From: Sophora flavescens
Taxonomy: Eukaryota > Streptophyta > Magnoliopsida > Fabales > Fabaceae
Length of the DNA: 64,000 nt
Assembly (NCBI GenBank): GCA_030762895.1
Contig: CM061069.1
Span: 20,475,630-20,539,629 of the forward strand
Reading direction: 5' to 3'
Shown one piece after another: positions 43,783-55,217 of the stretch; the first letter of the stretch is position 1; every line of letters starts with the position of its first letter. A program made the position numbers and the translations under genes. The notes beneath the pieces were generated by a model, which worked only from the letters and a program-made list of their open reading frames with translations, did no database searches and was not told the DNA's origin.

Positions 43783-44582
43783 GGAATTTCAAACATGGGA
43801 TTTCCTATACCTCTAGCATTGATTCCGCAGTTATAAAAAGAAAATAACTACAGAATTCACCTTATTAATGGAGATATATCCTTACATCACAGTTTCAATT
43901 ATATCAGATCAAATATAAAAGAATTATGCATTTATGCAAATTAACTCATCAGCCTTGTTTACCATCAATCCCGCTCCCTCCAAAATAAAAAGAAAAGAAA
44001 AGGAAACACAAAAACTCATCAGCCTACTCGAACCAGAAAGTGAGCAGATATATATTACATACCTGCTGTTGCTTATCAGCCTGCATTCAAGACCCAATAT
44101 TTCAAAAACAAGTTAACAAATCAGATTTTAGAACAAAAAGCAATACGAATCGCATACCTGTGTCGATTCCAGTAGTGGTTGAAGAGATGAACTGAAGATG
44201 CGAGCGTGTGGGTGTCGGTTAGGGATTGGATGATGAATGAAGGGGCTGCTTAGGTTGGAGGATGACGGGGCCGGAGACAGGGACCGAAGCGGCGGAGAAG
44301 GGTGGGGAGGTTTGGGTTCCCTCCGAAAGTTGCGTTATGAAGCAGAGGGAGAAAACGACGGCAGAGGAGAGGGAGACACGCTTCGTTTCATTTCGCTTCT
44401 GGCTTCCTCTGTGAGCAGTGGGATAAAACGACGACAGAGGAGAGGGAGACACGGTAGAAGGAGACACGGTAGAGGGAGAAGGCGCGATGAAGGGTTTGAG
44501 AAAAATCAGTACCGCGTGAAGGGTTTGAGAAAGCTGAGTCGCACGAGAAAAAGAGGGCTGTGAGGGAAATTACATATTTAAT
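43783..44582. other. CACTA-2 right interior, possible 5' region of the minus-strand gene
   Basis: Purine-rich plus strand (pyrimidine-rich minus strand) at 44200-44560 resembles an untranslated first exon for the minus-strand genes. Frames of about 80-110 codons occur on both strands here but contain only low-complexity Arg/Gly/Ser/Pro. I do not call a gene. Confidence 0.45.
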
Positions 44583-44889
44583 TAGTAAAAGGGGAATAGA
44601 TAGCGCTTCTTTGAAAAAACGCTATCTATTTACTTACCTATGATAGCGTTTTTTTGAGGAAACGTTATCTATTCTCTTATTTATAATAGCGCTTCCTCAA
44701 GAAAACGTTATTTATTCCTATCAATCTACATTTAATAGCGTTTCCTTAAAGGAGCGTTGTCTTAGAATAAGGAATAGATAGCGCTCTCTTAAAGAAGCGC
44801 TATTAAAAACCTTCCGCCTATTTTTTAGTAGCGTTTTTCATTGAAGTGCTACTGAAAGTGCGCTACTAAAACCCTTTTCTGTAGTAGTG
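44583..44889. repeat. CACTA-2 right subterminal repeats
   Basis: Diverged inverted units with GATAGCGCTTCTTTGAAAAA and AACGCTATCTATT cores repeat up to the terminal CCCTTTTCTGTAGTAGTG. Confidence 0.85.
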
Positions 44890-44892
44890 TGT

Positions 44893-44914
44893 GATCCTCC
44901 TCATCAGCCTGAAA

Positions 44915-44954
<40 letters not shown>

Positions 44955-46632
44955 CAACCCTGATAGGTGTGAGCCGTTTGTTGATGATCATCATGATCAC
45001 CGCTTAGTGGCATTGGGGAGGGCGCATAATAACTTAGGTAATACCATACACCATCGTTTATTACCGGATGATCAGGAGAGGGTCGTTGTTGAGATTATTC
45101 GAGATGCTGATGCTCGAGTCCCTGTGCCCACTGAGGAGGTTCAAACAGTGGGTCAGGCCCCCGGTAACTTCATCCCCTGGCCAAGAAGAATGGTCAGCTT
45201 TCTTGTTGCATCTGAGGTATTCAGTTAGTTGTGTTTTTCTATATTCATAGTTGAAATTATTTATTATTGTTTAAAGATAATGCTTTATTTTTATTCGTTA
45301 TAGGATGTTGGAAATGATATTCTGCCTAAAAGGTCGGATCCAGGAAGACCAGAGATGTCTGCTCCTGCTAAGGTATTCATTTGACCATTTAATTAATTAC
45401 GAATGAAATAACTTATCTGTAATTACTACTATATATCTTTGTTGTTTAGGGGATCGACAAAGGGGCACCTGGTGATGTTTTTAAACTTCTGGCTATACAG
45501 GTTGTTACCATGGAGAATGACGCAGCTTTGGTATGGTTGGAACATGATTCCAGTTCAGGTGACGAACTGTATATCCCAAAGAAGGAACTTATGGAGATTG
45601 TACTCGATAAAGAAATGGCTAGTTCTGCACACCTATCGTTATGGTGCACGTAAGTACATTTTATTTATAAGTTAAGTAATTAAATTTTAAATACTATGAT
45701 AATTAACATGTTTTTTTCAATATATTAGGTATTTGCATCGTATGTTGTTGATTAGGGTAACATCGTCCTTTATGGGTTCATTGACCCCATGTTCATTCAG
45801 GGTGTTGTTCTCCTAGCATCAGAAGACCCGGTCACCATCATACGTGACATACTTGCCAGAGACGATCATCAATTCTACCTTGCGCCTTCTATCAATAAGT
45901 AAGTACAGGTTATTTAATTATAACTATATATGACTTAGTCACGAATTGTTCTGCAAATACAGCAAGCATTGACAACTATTGATCTTGTACCCTAGGATGA
46001 ACGTCGTGGTCTTCTTCTGCTCAATTGGAAATAAGCCGGCGAATGAACTGAAGACGATCATCGAAACGTAAGCATTAAAATACTTTATAATCAGTAATGC
46101 AGTTATTTCGATTATCTGAAATCTATTAGATATACTTTAATTAATGTTTATTTTGTCATGATAGTTCTATTAATGCAAACTACATGTTGCGTGGTGAAAG
46201 GCGTCGGGCTATTATATGGATTATTCCTAGCGTAAGATATTTATTAGTTCAAACGCTTCAAATGCAGTGGGTATAATTATTGATTTCTATTTCATTCCTC
46301 ATATTCTAATTGGGTTTCATTTGTACGTAGTCACGTATACAATGTAGATCATGGGAATGTGGATACTATGTGATGAAGTGGATGTTCGAAATTATCTCCT
46401 CCAGGATCACTGAAAGATGGCACGAGGTAAATGTTAATTGGTAACAATTAGAAGTAACAATTATAGATTCGTTTTATGTTTTATGTTAGTTTAATTTATT
46501 ACTTAAAAGATATAATCTTTTGTCCAATTAAAATTGCAGATATTCAACAATCCAACTCCATTATCTGATTCCGACATCAACAACATAAGGAGGCGTTGGG
46601 CAACTTTCTTTCTTGAAGTGTACCAACCATAG
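44893..46632 (+). CDS. CACTA-1 second gene, 3' exons (acidic region and C48 peptidase)
   Basis: The exon resumes as DPPHQPEN and a run of 13 Asp, then exons at about 45303-45373, 45450-45649, 45730-45899, 45963-46068, 46166-46230, 46331-46426 and 46539-46632, with GT/AG-like borders. The last exons carry KH then a TGA where Trp is expected (45970), NVVVFFCSIG, and QCRSWECGYYVMKWMFEI with the Gln and Cys of a C48 peptidase. The stop is at 46630. A frame shift at about 45750 and the TGA show decay. It is the same gene as 37404-38768. Confidence 0.8.
44917..44955 (+). repeat. (GAT)n coding microsatellite
   Basis: Thirteen GAT/GAC codons in a row encode poly-Asp in the CACTA-1 second gene, beginning about 25 bp after the CACTA-2 insertion point. 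A shorter poly-Asp tract occurs in the TNP2 of CACTA-3 (about 57710-57740). Confidence 0.95.
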
Positions 46633-46969
46633 TTTGTATATATGTAGTTAGTTTAAAAACTTATCATGTACTAGTTATAGTGTACTTTTGATTGATCATA
46701 TGTATTTTGATATGAAATCTATAATATATCATGTAGCTTTTTGGTTTCTAATTATCTTTGTTGTCTGAATGTAATTGAACGTACATATGTATTGTTCGTA
46801 ATAAATTCAGTATATGTTAATTTAGTGTGTTTTTTGTTGTACAAAAGTGATTGTGTTGAGAATATTTAGAATATGTTATTCTGGTATTGATCTGCATTAA
46901 AAGTACAACAGGGGAAAGGAATGATAGAAATGTAAAAAAAAGTTTTTTTTAAAAAAATTAGACTTTACA

Positions 46970-47360
46970 CATCGGTTTTACAAAAACCGATGTGGAAAGT
47001 GATATTTCCACATCGGTTTTTTCTAAAAACCGATGTGGAAAGTGAAATTTCCACATCGATTTTTAGGAAAACAAATGTGGAAATTGAAATTTTCACATCG
47101 GTTTTTGTAAAACCGATGTGTAAAGTCTAATTTCCACATCGGTTTTAGATAAAACCGATGTGGAAAGTGATATTTCCAATAGGTTATCTATTGACAAATG
47201 AACTTTCCACATCGGTTATTGTGAAAACCACTGTTAAAAATATACTTTAAACATCGGTTTTAAAACCGATGTGAAAAGTAACAATAAACAACATCGGTTT
47301 TTTCAACATCAGTTTGAAAACCGATGTGAAAAGCCAAAAATAACCGATGTGGAATCCTTT
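46970..47360. repeat. CACTA-1 right subterminal repeats
   Basis: About twelve copies of CCACATCGGTTTT, many arranged as inverted pairs (ACATCGGTTTTACAAAAACC then GATGTGG), match the left end and run up to the terminal CACTAGTG. Confidence 0.9.
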
Positions 47361-47373
47361 TTCTGCACTAGTG

Positions 47374-47954
47374 TTTGGTGGACTGTCGGCGTTGGTGCTT
47401 TTTAGCCAATGTGGATATGTAACTCCAAAGTTGCCTTCCTAAGATAGTTTTGGTTGAGACGACATGTTGATATGATTATATTATGTTGATGTTATGCTGT
47501 ATATTGCTATGTCATGTTATGATGTATGTTCATCTTGCTTAACTACTTCCATGCCGTCATGTTTACATGATTTCTTACTCCCCGTTTCTCTTTTTCTGTT
47601 GTTGGCAAGTATCTCTTATGCAGAGGACAGTGAGCAGCCATTGGAGGAGTGCCTCTAAGGAGCCGCGACTCTAGCTAGGATGTTTAGTTGTTGTTAGTTT
47701 CAGTTTCATTGTATTCCGAGGATTTATTCCGGAACGGTTATACCAGTTCTGTATATGACATCGGGGTTGGGATATGTTATTGCTTTGTTTATGTTTTATC
47801 TTTTCAATTTTGTTTCTTTCCGCGTTGATGAAATGTTACAATGTGGTACCTGTTTACCAAGATTTTATTTTTTTAATGAAATAAATACATGTTTTTATAT
47901 TACCTTTTTCAAGTAAATGTTTTATAAATAACATGCGGAGTAGAGGGTGTCACA
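47374..47954 (+). mobile_element. Tekay LTR fragment, right of CACTA-1
   Basis: This is the continuation of 30563-30976 after the TTT target copy, ending in GGGTGTCACA at 47954. It contains a short acidic frame at 47623-47658 (EDSEQPLEECL). About 50 bp of the LTR near 47450 is deleted compared with 20975-21040. Confidence 0.85.
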
Positions 47955-49134
47955 CACGCTCGTGCATAAAAGGAAGCACGGCCATGCTTCACTTAAATGG
48001 AAGCACGCCCGTGCATAGGGTGAGCATGCCCGTGCTCCCCCTCCATTACACAATCAAAGATTAAAGGTTTTAAAGGGATGTTTCACCCCAAATGTTCCCA
48101 ATAATAAAATAAGACACCAATCGAATGAAGGCAATTAGATAACTTAATTAAAGACTAATTAAGATAAACAAGAGTAATAAGTTGGTTAAGCCGGTGCCTA
48201 ATGGGTTGCCATATGTTGACATGCTTTTGTGCTTTTTGGCCAAAGTGGGCTTGATGCTTTTTGGTCGAGATGCTGATAAGTTAAACCTTGGTGATTTTTG
48301 GCCAAGGGAGACCTTGACTCTTAAGGGTTAAGGTGTTGATGTTGGTCATAAATCTTGAGTGCTTATTGGCCCAAGCGACGGAGGTGGTTGCCCTTGTTTG
48401 TTGTTATGCTCAAGCATCACGCATTGGAGTTGTTAGTGGGGGAAGATCAACATAAGGGAGGTCATACTATAGTACGACAATCTGGCCGTCCGCGGGTGGT
48501 TCACCCATGGTTTGGTCGACCGTGTACCCCCGTGGTGGCGCATCTGAGAGTGTGGTGCGTCGACTATCCAAGGGGTTCACCCATGATTTGGTGAGTTGCC
48601 GGTGTTGGTTCTTTTTGGCCAATGTGGATATGTAACTCCGAAGTTTCCTTCCTGAGATAGTTTGGATCTACATGCATAATGGAGTAGCGGAGTAGTTCTA
48701 CACCGCATAGCATATGTTGGTTTAGTTGACATGTTGATATGGATGTATATGTTGTCGCTTATACTTATGTGTTGTATATTGTTATGCCATGCTATGATGT
48801 ATGTTCATCTTACTTACTATCTCCATGCCGTTGTATTTCGGTATGTATCTCTTTATTCCCTGTTTAGTTGTTTCAGTTTGTATTTCCTTGGATTTTATTC
48901 CGGAACGGTTATATCAGCTCTGTATGTGACATCGGGGTTGGGTTATGTTTTCTGTTTTATGTTTATGGTTTATGTTTTATTTATTTGAAAACTATGTTTC
49001 TTTTCCACGTTGTTGAGACGTTACAATGTGGTGTTTTCTATACAGTTTTTATTTTACAAAATAAATGCATGTTTTTATCTTACCATTTTTATGTAAATGT
49101 TTTATAATTAACATGAGGGGTAGAGGGTGTCACA
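47955..49134 (+). mobile_element. Second Tekay LTR, 3' half, joined directly to the first
   Basis: Right after the LTR end at 47954 the sequence restarts in the middle of another LTR copy (dyads GCACGCCCGTGC and GAGCATGCCCGTGCTC at 47985-48040). It runs to GGGTGTCACA at 49134. Its 5' half is missing. It is closer to the LTR of copy 1 than to copy 2 around 48350-48600. Confidence 0.8.
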
Positions 49135-49309
49135 TTTAGTAGTATCAGAACAGGTGTGTCCTATCAGGACGTGGTATGAGTCTGTTATGAGTCTGTGGTG
49201 TGTTCTTGTTTGAATTGTCTATACTTGTTATAGACAATGATGCTTAACGTTATGAGCCTATAGATTTTCCCTGCTTAAGTTCTCTGTATTTAATGGTTGT
49301 TTTGGACAT
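49135..49309 (+). other. Tekay leader with altered primer site
   Basis: The leader after the LTR at 49134 is co-linear with 21428-21590. The primer site (49140-49151) reads TAGTATCAGAAC, two changes from TGGTATCAGAGC, so it is unlikely to prime. CACTA-4 inserts in it at 49310 after GGACAT. Confidence 0.8.
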
Positions 49310-49334
49310 CACTAGTGCAAAATATGTAAAAAAT

Positions 49335-49560
49335 GGGTAAAGGGAACATCATTTGAATAAAAAGTAGACGTTAAAAAGGAGGTGGTGACAGAACCATAAA
49401 TATTAAGGTCATTTAAATCACATTTTACGTCAGTTGTTAAAAGAACTGAGGTAAAAAGATATACTTTTAAGGTCTGTTGTTTAAAGAACTGACGTAAAAA
49501 GTAATGAGATTCACTTTTAACGTCGGTTCTTGTAACAACTGATGTTAAATGTGATTTAAA
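49335..49560. repeat. CACTA-4 left subterminal repeats
   Basis: Inverted units built on AACGTCRGTT and AACTGACGTTA (for example TTTTACGTCAGTTGTTAAAA then GAACTGA) occur about four times. Confidence 0.85.
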
Positions 49561-49691
49561 TAAAAAATTTTGAGTGAGCACAAAGCTTCACTCACGTTTC
49601 TTCATCACTTTCATACTCTGCTCTGTTCACAATGTATACCCGCGCCCTTCTCTGCCCTAACCCTTTCATTCCTCTCCTCACTACCCCGAGG

Positions 49692-49742
<51 letters not shown>

Positions 49743-50917
49743 CTCTCTCTCTCTCAACTTCACACTCTTTCTTGCAAGCCCTAAGTCTCTCTGTCTCCCT
49801 CACTCTCAGCAACCACATCAAACGGTGGCCTCTCCCTCACGCGAGCTCGTCTCCTCACCACCGCCAGATACACTCTTTCTCTCTATTTTTCTCTCACACA
49901 CTGTCTTTCTCTCACTTCGCGCATGCCCTAACTCTTTCTTTCCAACTCACTCTCAGCCACATAGAACGGCGGCCACCTGTGATAGCATCACCATTAAGCC
50001 ACTCTCCTTCTCCTCTCTTTGAACTCAGGTAACTCCCTAAACCCTCAAAGTTTCATTTTCATTTTTGTTTTTAGTGTGGGTTAATTTATGATAGTTGAAG
50101 ATGAAATGAGTTAGGGTTGCTGTGCATTTGTTGTAAATGATGGTCTATGGTGTTTCCTAGTTTTGGTTGCAATGGGTTGATGATACTGTTTTTATGGAAT
50201 GATATTGTGATTGATGATGTTTGCAATGGTGGAGCGTTTTTTTTTTTGTTTTGTTTGTAGTTTTGGAACTGCTTTGTTAGAGGGTAGTGGTTCTTTTATT
50301 TTTAAGTTGAAATGTATACTGTGAAGCTAAATAATAAAAAAGAAACAAATCCTTATCATGCTTATACGGTGTTGCCAAAAGTTGTTCAAATAATATGAGT
50401 GGTTTTGTTGGCTTCTATTTATTTTAATGGGTTTAAAATAAATGCCATTGATGAGTCTAAATTTGATGTTTATTTGGTTGAAGGGAATGAGATACATTTG
50501 ATAAGTTTGCTTCTATGAGTTTGATAGTTGTGGGATTTATATTTAAGTTCCCAAAATGTTTTTCCATGTAAACCATTTGTTACCTTTTAGACTCTTAAAA
50601 AAGTCAATATTTGACCTAAAATTTAACTAGATTGAAAACTTCCCATGTTGTGGTTTTAGTTTCTTTGTCTTAGGTAGCTTGTTGCCATTCACTAGTATAG
50701 AAAGTGTAGTTGTGGATATTTTAGCATTTGGTGGTGTTTTGTGGTTTAAGCTTCAAATTGTGTGTGGTTTTGGTTCCTTGACCTCGGAAAAAGGGATAGA
50801 GTGTAATGGGTGTATATATATGGTTGTTAGGTTTTCAAATACTAGTGTGCTTTTCCAATCTCTCCTATTGTGCTTAAATTGGATATATGTGTTTATATCT
50901 ACAGAACCTATCTAGCT
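49561..50917 (+). other. CACTA-4 region upstream of TNP2, with (CT)n
   Basis: This has a (CT)n tract at 49695-49758 in a pyrimidine-rich segment (49600-50030), comparable in position to the pyrimidine-rich segment of CACTA-1, followed by AT-rich intron-like sequence to the ATG at 50918. The open frame at 49570-50022 is low-complexity Leu/Ser and is not called as a gene. Confidence 0.55.
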
Positions 50918-52894
50918 ATGGATTGTAGTTGGATGGTTTGTAGACGCATAAGTGATGAGTATTTGAAGGGAGTTGATGATTTTATAGAATTTTCTCAAAG
51001 GAATATTCCTAATAGTAAATAAATGTTCGTTGTCCTTATGTCAAATGTTTGAATACGAGGAAATGTATGATCAAGGATATACGTACTCATCTTATTTGTA
51101 GTGGGATTTGCTTGAATTATACAAGATGGATATGGCATGGTGATGTGTTGTTAAGTATTAAGCCAAGTGTCTCTCAAAGTGAGGATGTTGACATAGATAT
51201 GGAGGATGATCGAGTGGAGGACATGATCCGTGATATTGGACAATAATCTTTTCAGCGAGCACATGTGTATTAAAGGTTGTCCAGTGATGCGGATAAGCCT
51301 TTGTATCCCGGGTGTACTGCACATGGTTGTCGGTAGTGTTAAAATTGGTTTGTGTGAAGGCAAGAAATGGTTGGAGAGATAAAAGCTTCACTGAATTGCT
51401 TGAATTGTTGAAAGACTTGCTTCTTGAGAGTAACACATTGCCTGACCGTAACTATGAGGCCAAAAAGGTATTGTGTCCAATGGGTATGGAGTATAAGAAG
51501 ATACACGCATGCCCCAATTATTGCATATTGTACACGGGTGTTTATGAAGACAATCAAGATTGCCCCAAGTATGGGTTATCACGCTACAAAGTGAAGGATG
51601 GTGATGATCTTGATGATTCGATTTGTGATGTGAGAAAAAAGGGTCCTCCTACGAAGGTGTTGTGGTATCTTCCAATAATTCCAAGGTTCAAGCGATTGTT
51701 TGCTAATGTGAAAGATGTAAAGAATCTTAGATGGCATCATGATGAGAGGAAACGTGACGGAAAGGTTCATCATCCTACTGATTCTGTGCAATGGAAGAAT
51801 ATTGATACTTTGTTTCCGGATTTCGCCGATGAGCCAAGAAACCTAAGGCTTGGACTTGATACGGATGGAATGAATCCATATGGTAACTTAAGTAGTATTC
51901 ATAGTTCATGGCACACTCTCTTGATAATTTACAACCTACCTCCTTGGTTATGCATGAAGCACAAATACATCATGTTATCTATGATGATTTCGGGCCCAAA
52001 GCAACCTGGAAATGACTTAGATGTGTATCTAAGTCCCTGGATTGAAGACTTGAAGAAGCTATGGGTCGAAGGTGTTGATGTAGTTGATGGGCATTATCAC
52101 GAGACTTTCAAGCTTCGTGCCATGTTATTTTGCACCATCAATGACTTTCCAGCATATGGGAACTTGTCCGGGTACAGTTTTAAGAGGCATAAAGCATGCC
52201 CTATATGTGAGGAAGGCAAATGCTACACTCAGTTGCATCATGGAAGGAAGACGGTTTACCTTGGGCATTAGAGATTTCTTAGACGTGATCCCCTATATCA
52301 TAAGATGAAAAAAGTTTTTAATGGATGCCAAGAGACTGAAGATGCTCCGACGGCCTTAAATGGGGAGCAGGTTTATCAAAAAGTAAGGACATCAATGTTA
52401 TCTTCGGCAAGTCCAAAAATAAGGGTAAGGCTACTGAGAAAAAATATGGAAGAAGAGGTCGATATTCTTTGATCTTCGATATTGGCGCAAGCTTGATGTC
52501 ACACATTGCATTGATGTGATGCATGTGGAGAAAAATGTGTGTGATAGTGTGATCGGGACGCTTCTCAACAATCAGGGTAAGACAAAGGATGATGTGAATG
52601 CTCGTCTTGATCTCGTTGCTATGGGTATACGAGAGCAGTTAGCTCCAGTTATTGAGGATGGTAAGAGGACTTATTTGCCTCCAGCTTGTCATACTTTGTC
52701 AAAAAAAAGAGAGAAAGTTTTTGTGAGTGTCTTCAGGGCATCAAATTCCCACATGGTTACTCCTCAAATATCAAGATGCTTGTCTCTGGTGATCTCAAAT
52801 TGGTTGGCTTAAAGTCTCATGATTGTCACATCTTGATGCAACAACATTTGCCCGTGGCTATTCGTGGTATTGCTCCAAAAAATGTGAGACATGC
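50918..52894 (+). pseudogene. CACTA-4 TNP2-type transposase, 5' part
   Basis: The start MDCSWMVCRRISDEYLKGVD equals that of CACTA-3. The frame breaks at about 51020 and has stops near 51245, then is open over 51312-52271 (LCPMGMEYKKIHACPNYCIL, LDTDGMNPYGNLSSIHSSWH, MISGPKQPGNDLDVYLSPWI, NDFPAYGNLSGYSFKRHKAC). Unlike CACTA-1 it keeps the DGMNP Asp and the undeleted KDVKNLRWHHDERKRDGK segment. A stop at 52269 and shifts at about 52390 and 52480 follow. The gene is cut by the Athila B LTR in the KNVRHA segment (52894). DUF4218 and DUF4216 parts should be beyond the window. Confidence 0.9.
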
Positions 52895-54280
52895 TGTTGA
52901 CGAATATGGGCAACTATACCCAGTCGTGCAAGTAATACGATGGTGAGACCGATATCGTTCCCACGAGGATTGGATGTCAATTACCAGTTCACAAGTTCAA
53001 CAATTATATAGACTAAACTATAAATCAAGAGAAATCAAAACAGAAAATAAAAGGAATAAAAATCTTTTTTGTATTTTTGTAGAGTACTTGGAATGCGAAA
53101 AGGATATGTTGGGATCAGATTTCACTAAACCTTAACCTCATGTACTACCTGGACTAGATACCTCCCATTCATGCTTCAAATATTAAAATCAACCCACGAA
53201 ATTACTCAAGCCTCGATTCCTCGGATGGCAAGAGCCTAAATCCACTAATAGACCATAATTCCTTAGGTGACCTAGATTAATGAATTTCCATTAAGATTAG
53301 GGATTACGCGATTACTAGTAAACCAAACTCCATTCCTAGACGCAAGGGTTACTAGGTGATTAATTCCAGTTCTGGTTCTAATACGAATTTTCCAATTGCA
53401 TACCAAAACACTAATCAAGTCATGGGGGTGCTAGCCACAACAGGCATTAAGCGAAGGAAATCAATCACTAATAGAGAAACATAAACATAGATTAATCAGT
53501 CAAGGCAATTACATGAAGTTTAGTTTAGTTACATCTAATCCCAACAAACGGGGATTAGCTACTCATAATTACAGAGAAGGCCAAACCAGAAAAATGGGAG
53601 AAGAGGAGAGAAGAAACTCCATGGGAGCTTTCCACCGTTGTCACAACAGCCCCTCTCAGCTGCTCCCTTCTAGGGTTGGAACCCTCTTCGCAGCCTCCAA
53701 GTATCCTTTAGGTTAGAAGTCAGTCTGAGAGTCTGTGTCAGAGACCTCAGGATCCTCCAGCCATCAGAATCCCCTTTTCTTCTGTCTTCTGTGCTCATAT
53801 TTATAGAGAGGTCACGCGTCACGGCCGTGATGACCATCACGGCCAGGCCGTGACGTGTTCTGGGGTGGGCGCGCTTTCAAATTTGGATCATCACGGCCGT
53901 GAGCCTCATCACGGCTAGGCCGTGATTGCTTCTGCCTGGCCTGTCACGGCCGTGATGGGCATCACGACTAGGCCGTGACAGCTTCTGACTTTTGCATTCA
54001 TCTTCTCAGTTTTCTTGATCATGGCCGTGATGGTCATCACGGCCAGGCAGTGATGGGCTCTGCTTGTCTCATTTTCTTCACTTTTCAAGCTCTATTTCAT
54101 CCAAGCTCCATCAAGGCTAATTCTGAGCATTTTTCCTTAAATTCCTGCAAAACAACACCAAGAAACCGCTTCACCCGTTCCAAGGGAAAAACTAACTAAA
54201 ATCAAATAAAGAATGCCTAATCTATATGAAAAATGCATGCAAAAAGTGTACAGGAAACATGATGTAAAATCACACTATCA
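52895..54280 (-). mobile_element. 3' LTR of Athila copy B
   Basis: On the minus strand the 1,386-bp LTR starts TGATAGTGTGATTTTAC (54280) and ends GATTCGTCAACA-like (CATATTCGTCAACA, 52895). The first 490 bp of its right end match the 5' LTR at 63512-64000 with few differences, so the insertion is young relative to neighbours. The likely target copy is CATGC (52890-52894). Four paired-dyad units lie at 53818-54057. Confidence 0.9.
53818..54057. repeat. Four paired-dyad units in the Athila B LTR
   Basis: Units start at about 53818, 53889, 53942 and 54019, each with TCACGGCCGTGA or a one-base variant, a second TCACGGCNAGGCCGTGA-type dyad and a following TTCTG or CTCTG. Confidence 0.9.
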
Positions 54281-54654
54281 AATCATCCCAAGCTTATTCA
54301 ATTGCTTGTCCCCAAGCAATCACTAAGGCCAGAAGAGATAAATAATCAAAGCGTGGATAGTGAACCAAGAACCCGAGTAAATGATCCAAGTAACAGGCAT
54401 TTCAAATAATTCAGCAAGAGACAATCAGTTTCAAGACCAATTAGAGCTTAGGTTTCCTAGACTCATATTCTCATTGATTCGGGCACTCTTTCTCACCTCA
54501 CTCAAGTGTTTAGAGACATAAGACAATTCGCTCCATTTTCCTCAAGGAATGAATTCTACCATAGGCTTGACTATCAACCAAATTTCTACTCTATTAATGA
54601 AAACAATTAAGAATCAAGAGGTCTTTTGCTTTGGTTGTAACGGGGCCATGGGAT
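54281..54654 (-). other. Athila B internal region, left part, with polypurine tract
   Basis: It starts with the polypurine tract (minus AAGCTTGGGATGATT, 54281-54295) and matches 27959-28332 of Athila A. CACTA-3 interrupts it at 54655. No gene is seen. Confidence 0.8.
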
Positions 54655-54672
54655 CACTAGTGCAATAAGTGC

Positions 54673-55020
54673 TTTTTACGTCAGTTAAAATTGATTTTTT
54701 ACATCAGAATACTGACTGACGTAAATACAGCTGACGTTAAAAGTTAAACTTTTAACGTCAGTTGAGAACTGACGTTAAATATAACACTATTAACGTCGGT
54801 TCTTTAACACAACTGACGTTATTTTTGTCAAAATTAACGTCAGTTCTTTAACATAACCGATGTTAATTTTGTTAAAACTAACGTCAATTGTTATAAAGAA
54901 CTGATGTTAAAGGTCTTAATTTTAACGTCAGTTGTAATAAACAACTGACGTTAATAGTGTACTGTATATTTTTATAAAATACTTTTAACGTCAGTTGTAT
55001 GATACAACTGACGTTAATAG
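54673..55020. repeat. CACTA-3 left subterminal repeats
   Basis: About eight inverted units of the form TTAACGTCAGTT, 6-12 bp, AACTGACGTTAA occur, the same motif as CACTA-4. Confidence 0.9.
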
Positions 55021-55217
55021 TATTTTTTTTAAATTCAGTTTTAAAATATCACTCCCCTAAGCCATCCTCGCATTCAGGAAATATCCCAAGAATACGGAAT
55101 ATCACACACATTACAGAATTGCAAAGGAAAAATGGAACAATGATCCATATGTATGCCTGTTCAAAACAATATATATTTATTAACATAGGTTATAAATGTA
55201 TACTAAGTTTAAACTAC

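Larger units (their letters stand above)
38769..44889 (-). mobile_element. CACTA-2, nested in CACTA-1, with captured host fragments
   Basis: The ends are CACTACTACAGAAAAGGG (38769) and CCCTTTTCTGTAGTAGTG (44889), an 18-bp perfect inverted repeat. The 3-bp target copies are TGT (38766-38768 and 44890-44892). Removing it restores the reading frame of the CACTA-1 gene (GSC then DPPHQPE). Inside are a C48-peptidase gene (minus), a PSKR-like LRR fragment (plus), PPR fragments and a B3 fragment (minus). No TNP2 is present, so movement must depend on another element. Confidence 0.95.
30977..47373 (+). mobile_element. CACTA-1 (En/Spm) transposon, 16.4 kb
   Basis: The ends are CACTAGTGCAAAA (30977) and TTTCTGCACTAGTG (47373). 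The flanking 3-bp copies TTT (30974-30976 and 47374-47376) and the uninterrupted LTR in copy 2 (CATGGTTTGGTGGACTG) confirm the insertion exactly. It carries a TNP2-type transposase and a second multi-exon gene with Transposase_24 and C48-peptidase domains, both on the plus strand. It is enlarged by nested CACTA-2 (38769-44889); without it the element is about 10.3 kb. Confidence 0.95.
49310..52894 (+). mobile_element. CACTA-4, left part, cut by Athila B
   Basis: It begins CACTAGTGCAAAATATG in the Tekay leader; the uninterrupted form is TTTTGGACATGTACAGG in copy 2. It carries the first two thirds of a TNP2 gene and is interrupted at 52894 by Athila B. Its right end is beyond the window. Its terminal 17 bp equal those of CACTA-1, but its subterminal repeats are of the CACTA-3 type. 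Confidence 0.9.

Noticed and set aside
44219..44563. Arg/Gly-rich frames on both strands in CACTA-2
   Set aside because: Both strands are open over a purine-rich low-complexity stretch. It fits a leader region better than a protein.
34163..46632. Functional autonomous CACTA
   Set aside because: Stops, frameshifts and loss of a catalytic Asp in TNP2, and a split second gene, rule this out.
49570..50032. 150-codon Ser/Leu-rich frame
   Set aside because: It is driven by the (CT)n tract and pyrimidine-rich leader of CACTA-4; the composition is low complexity and there is no homology pattern.
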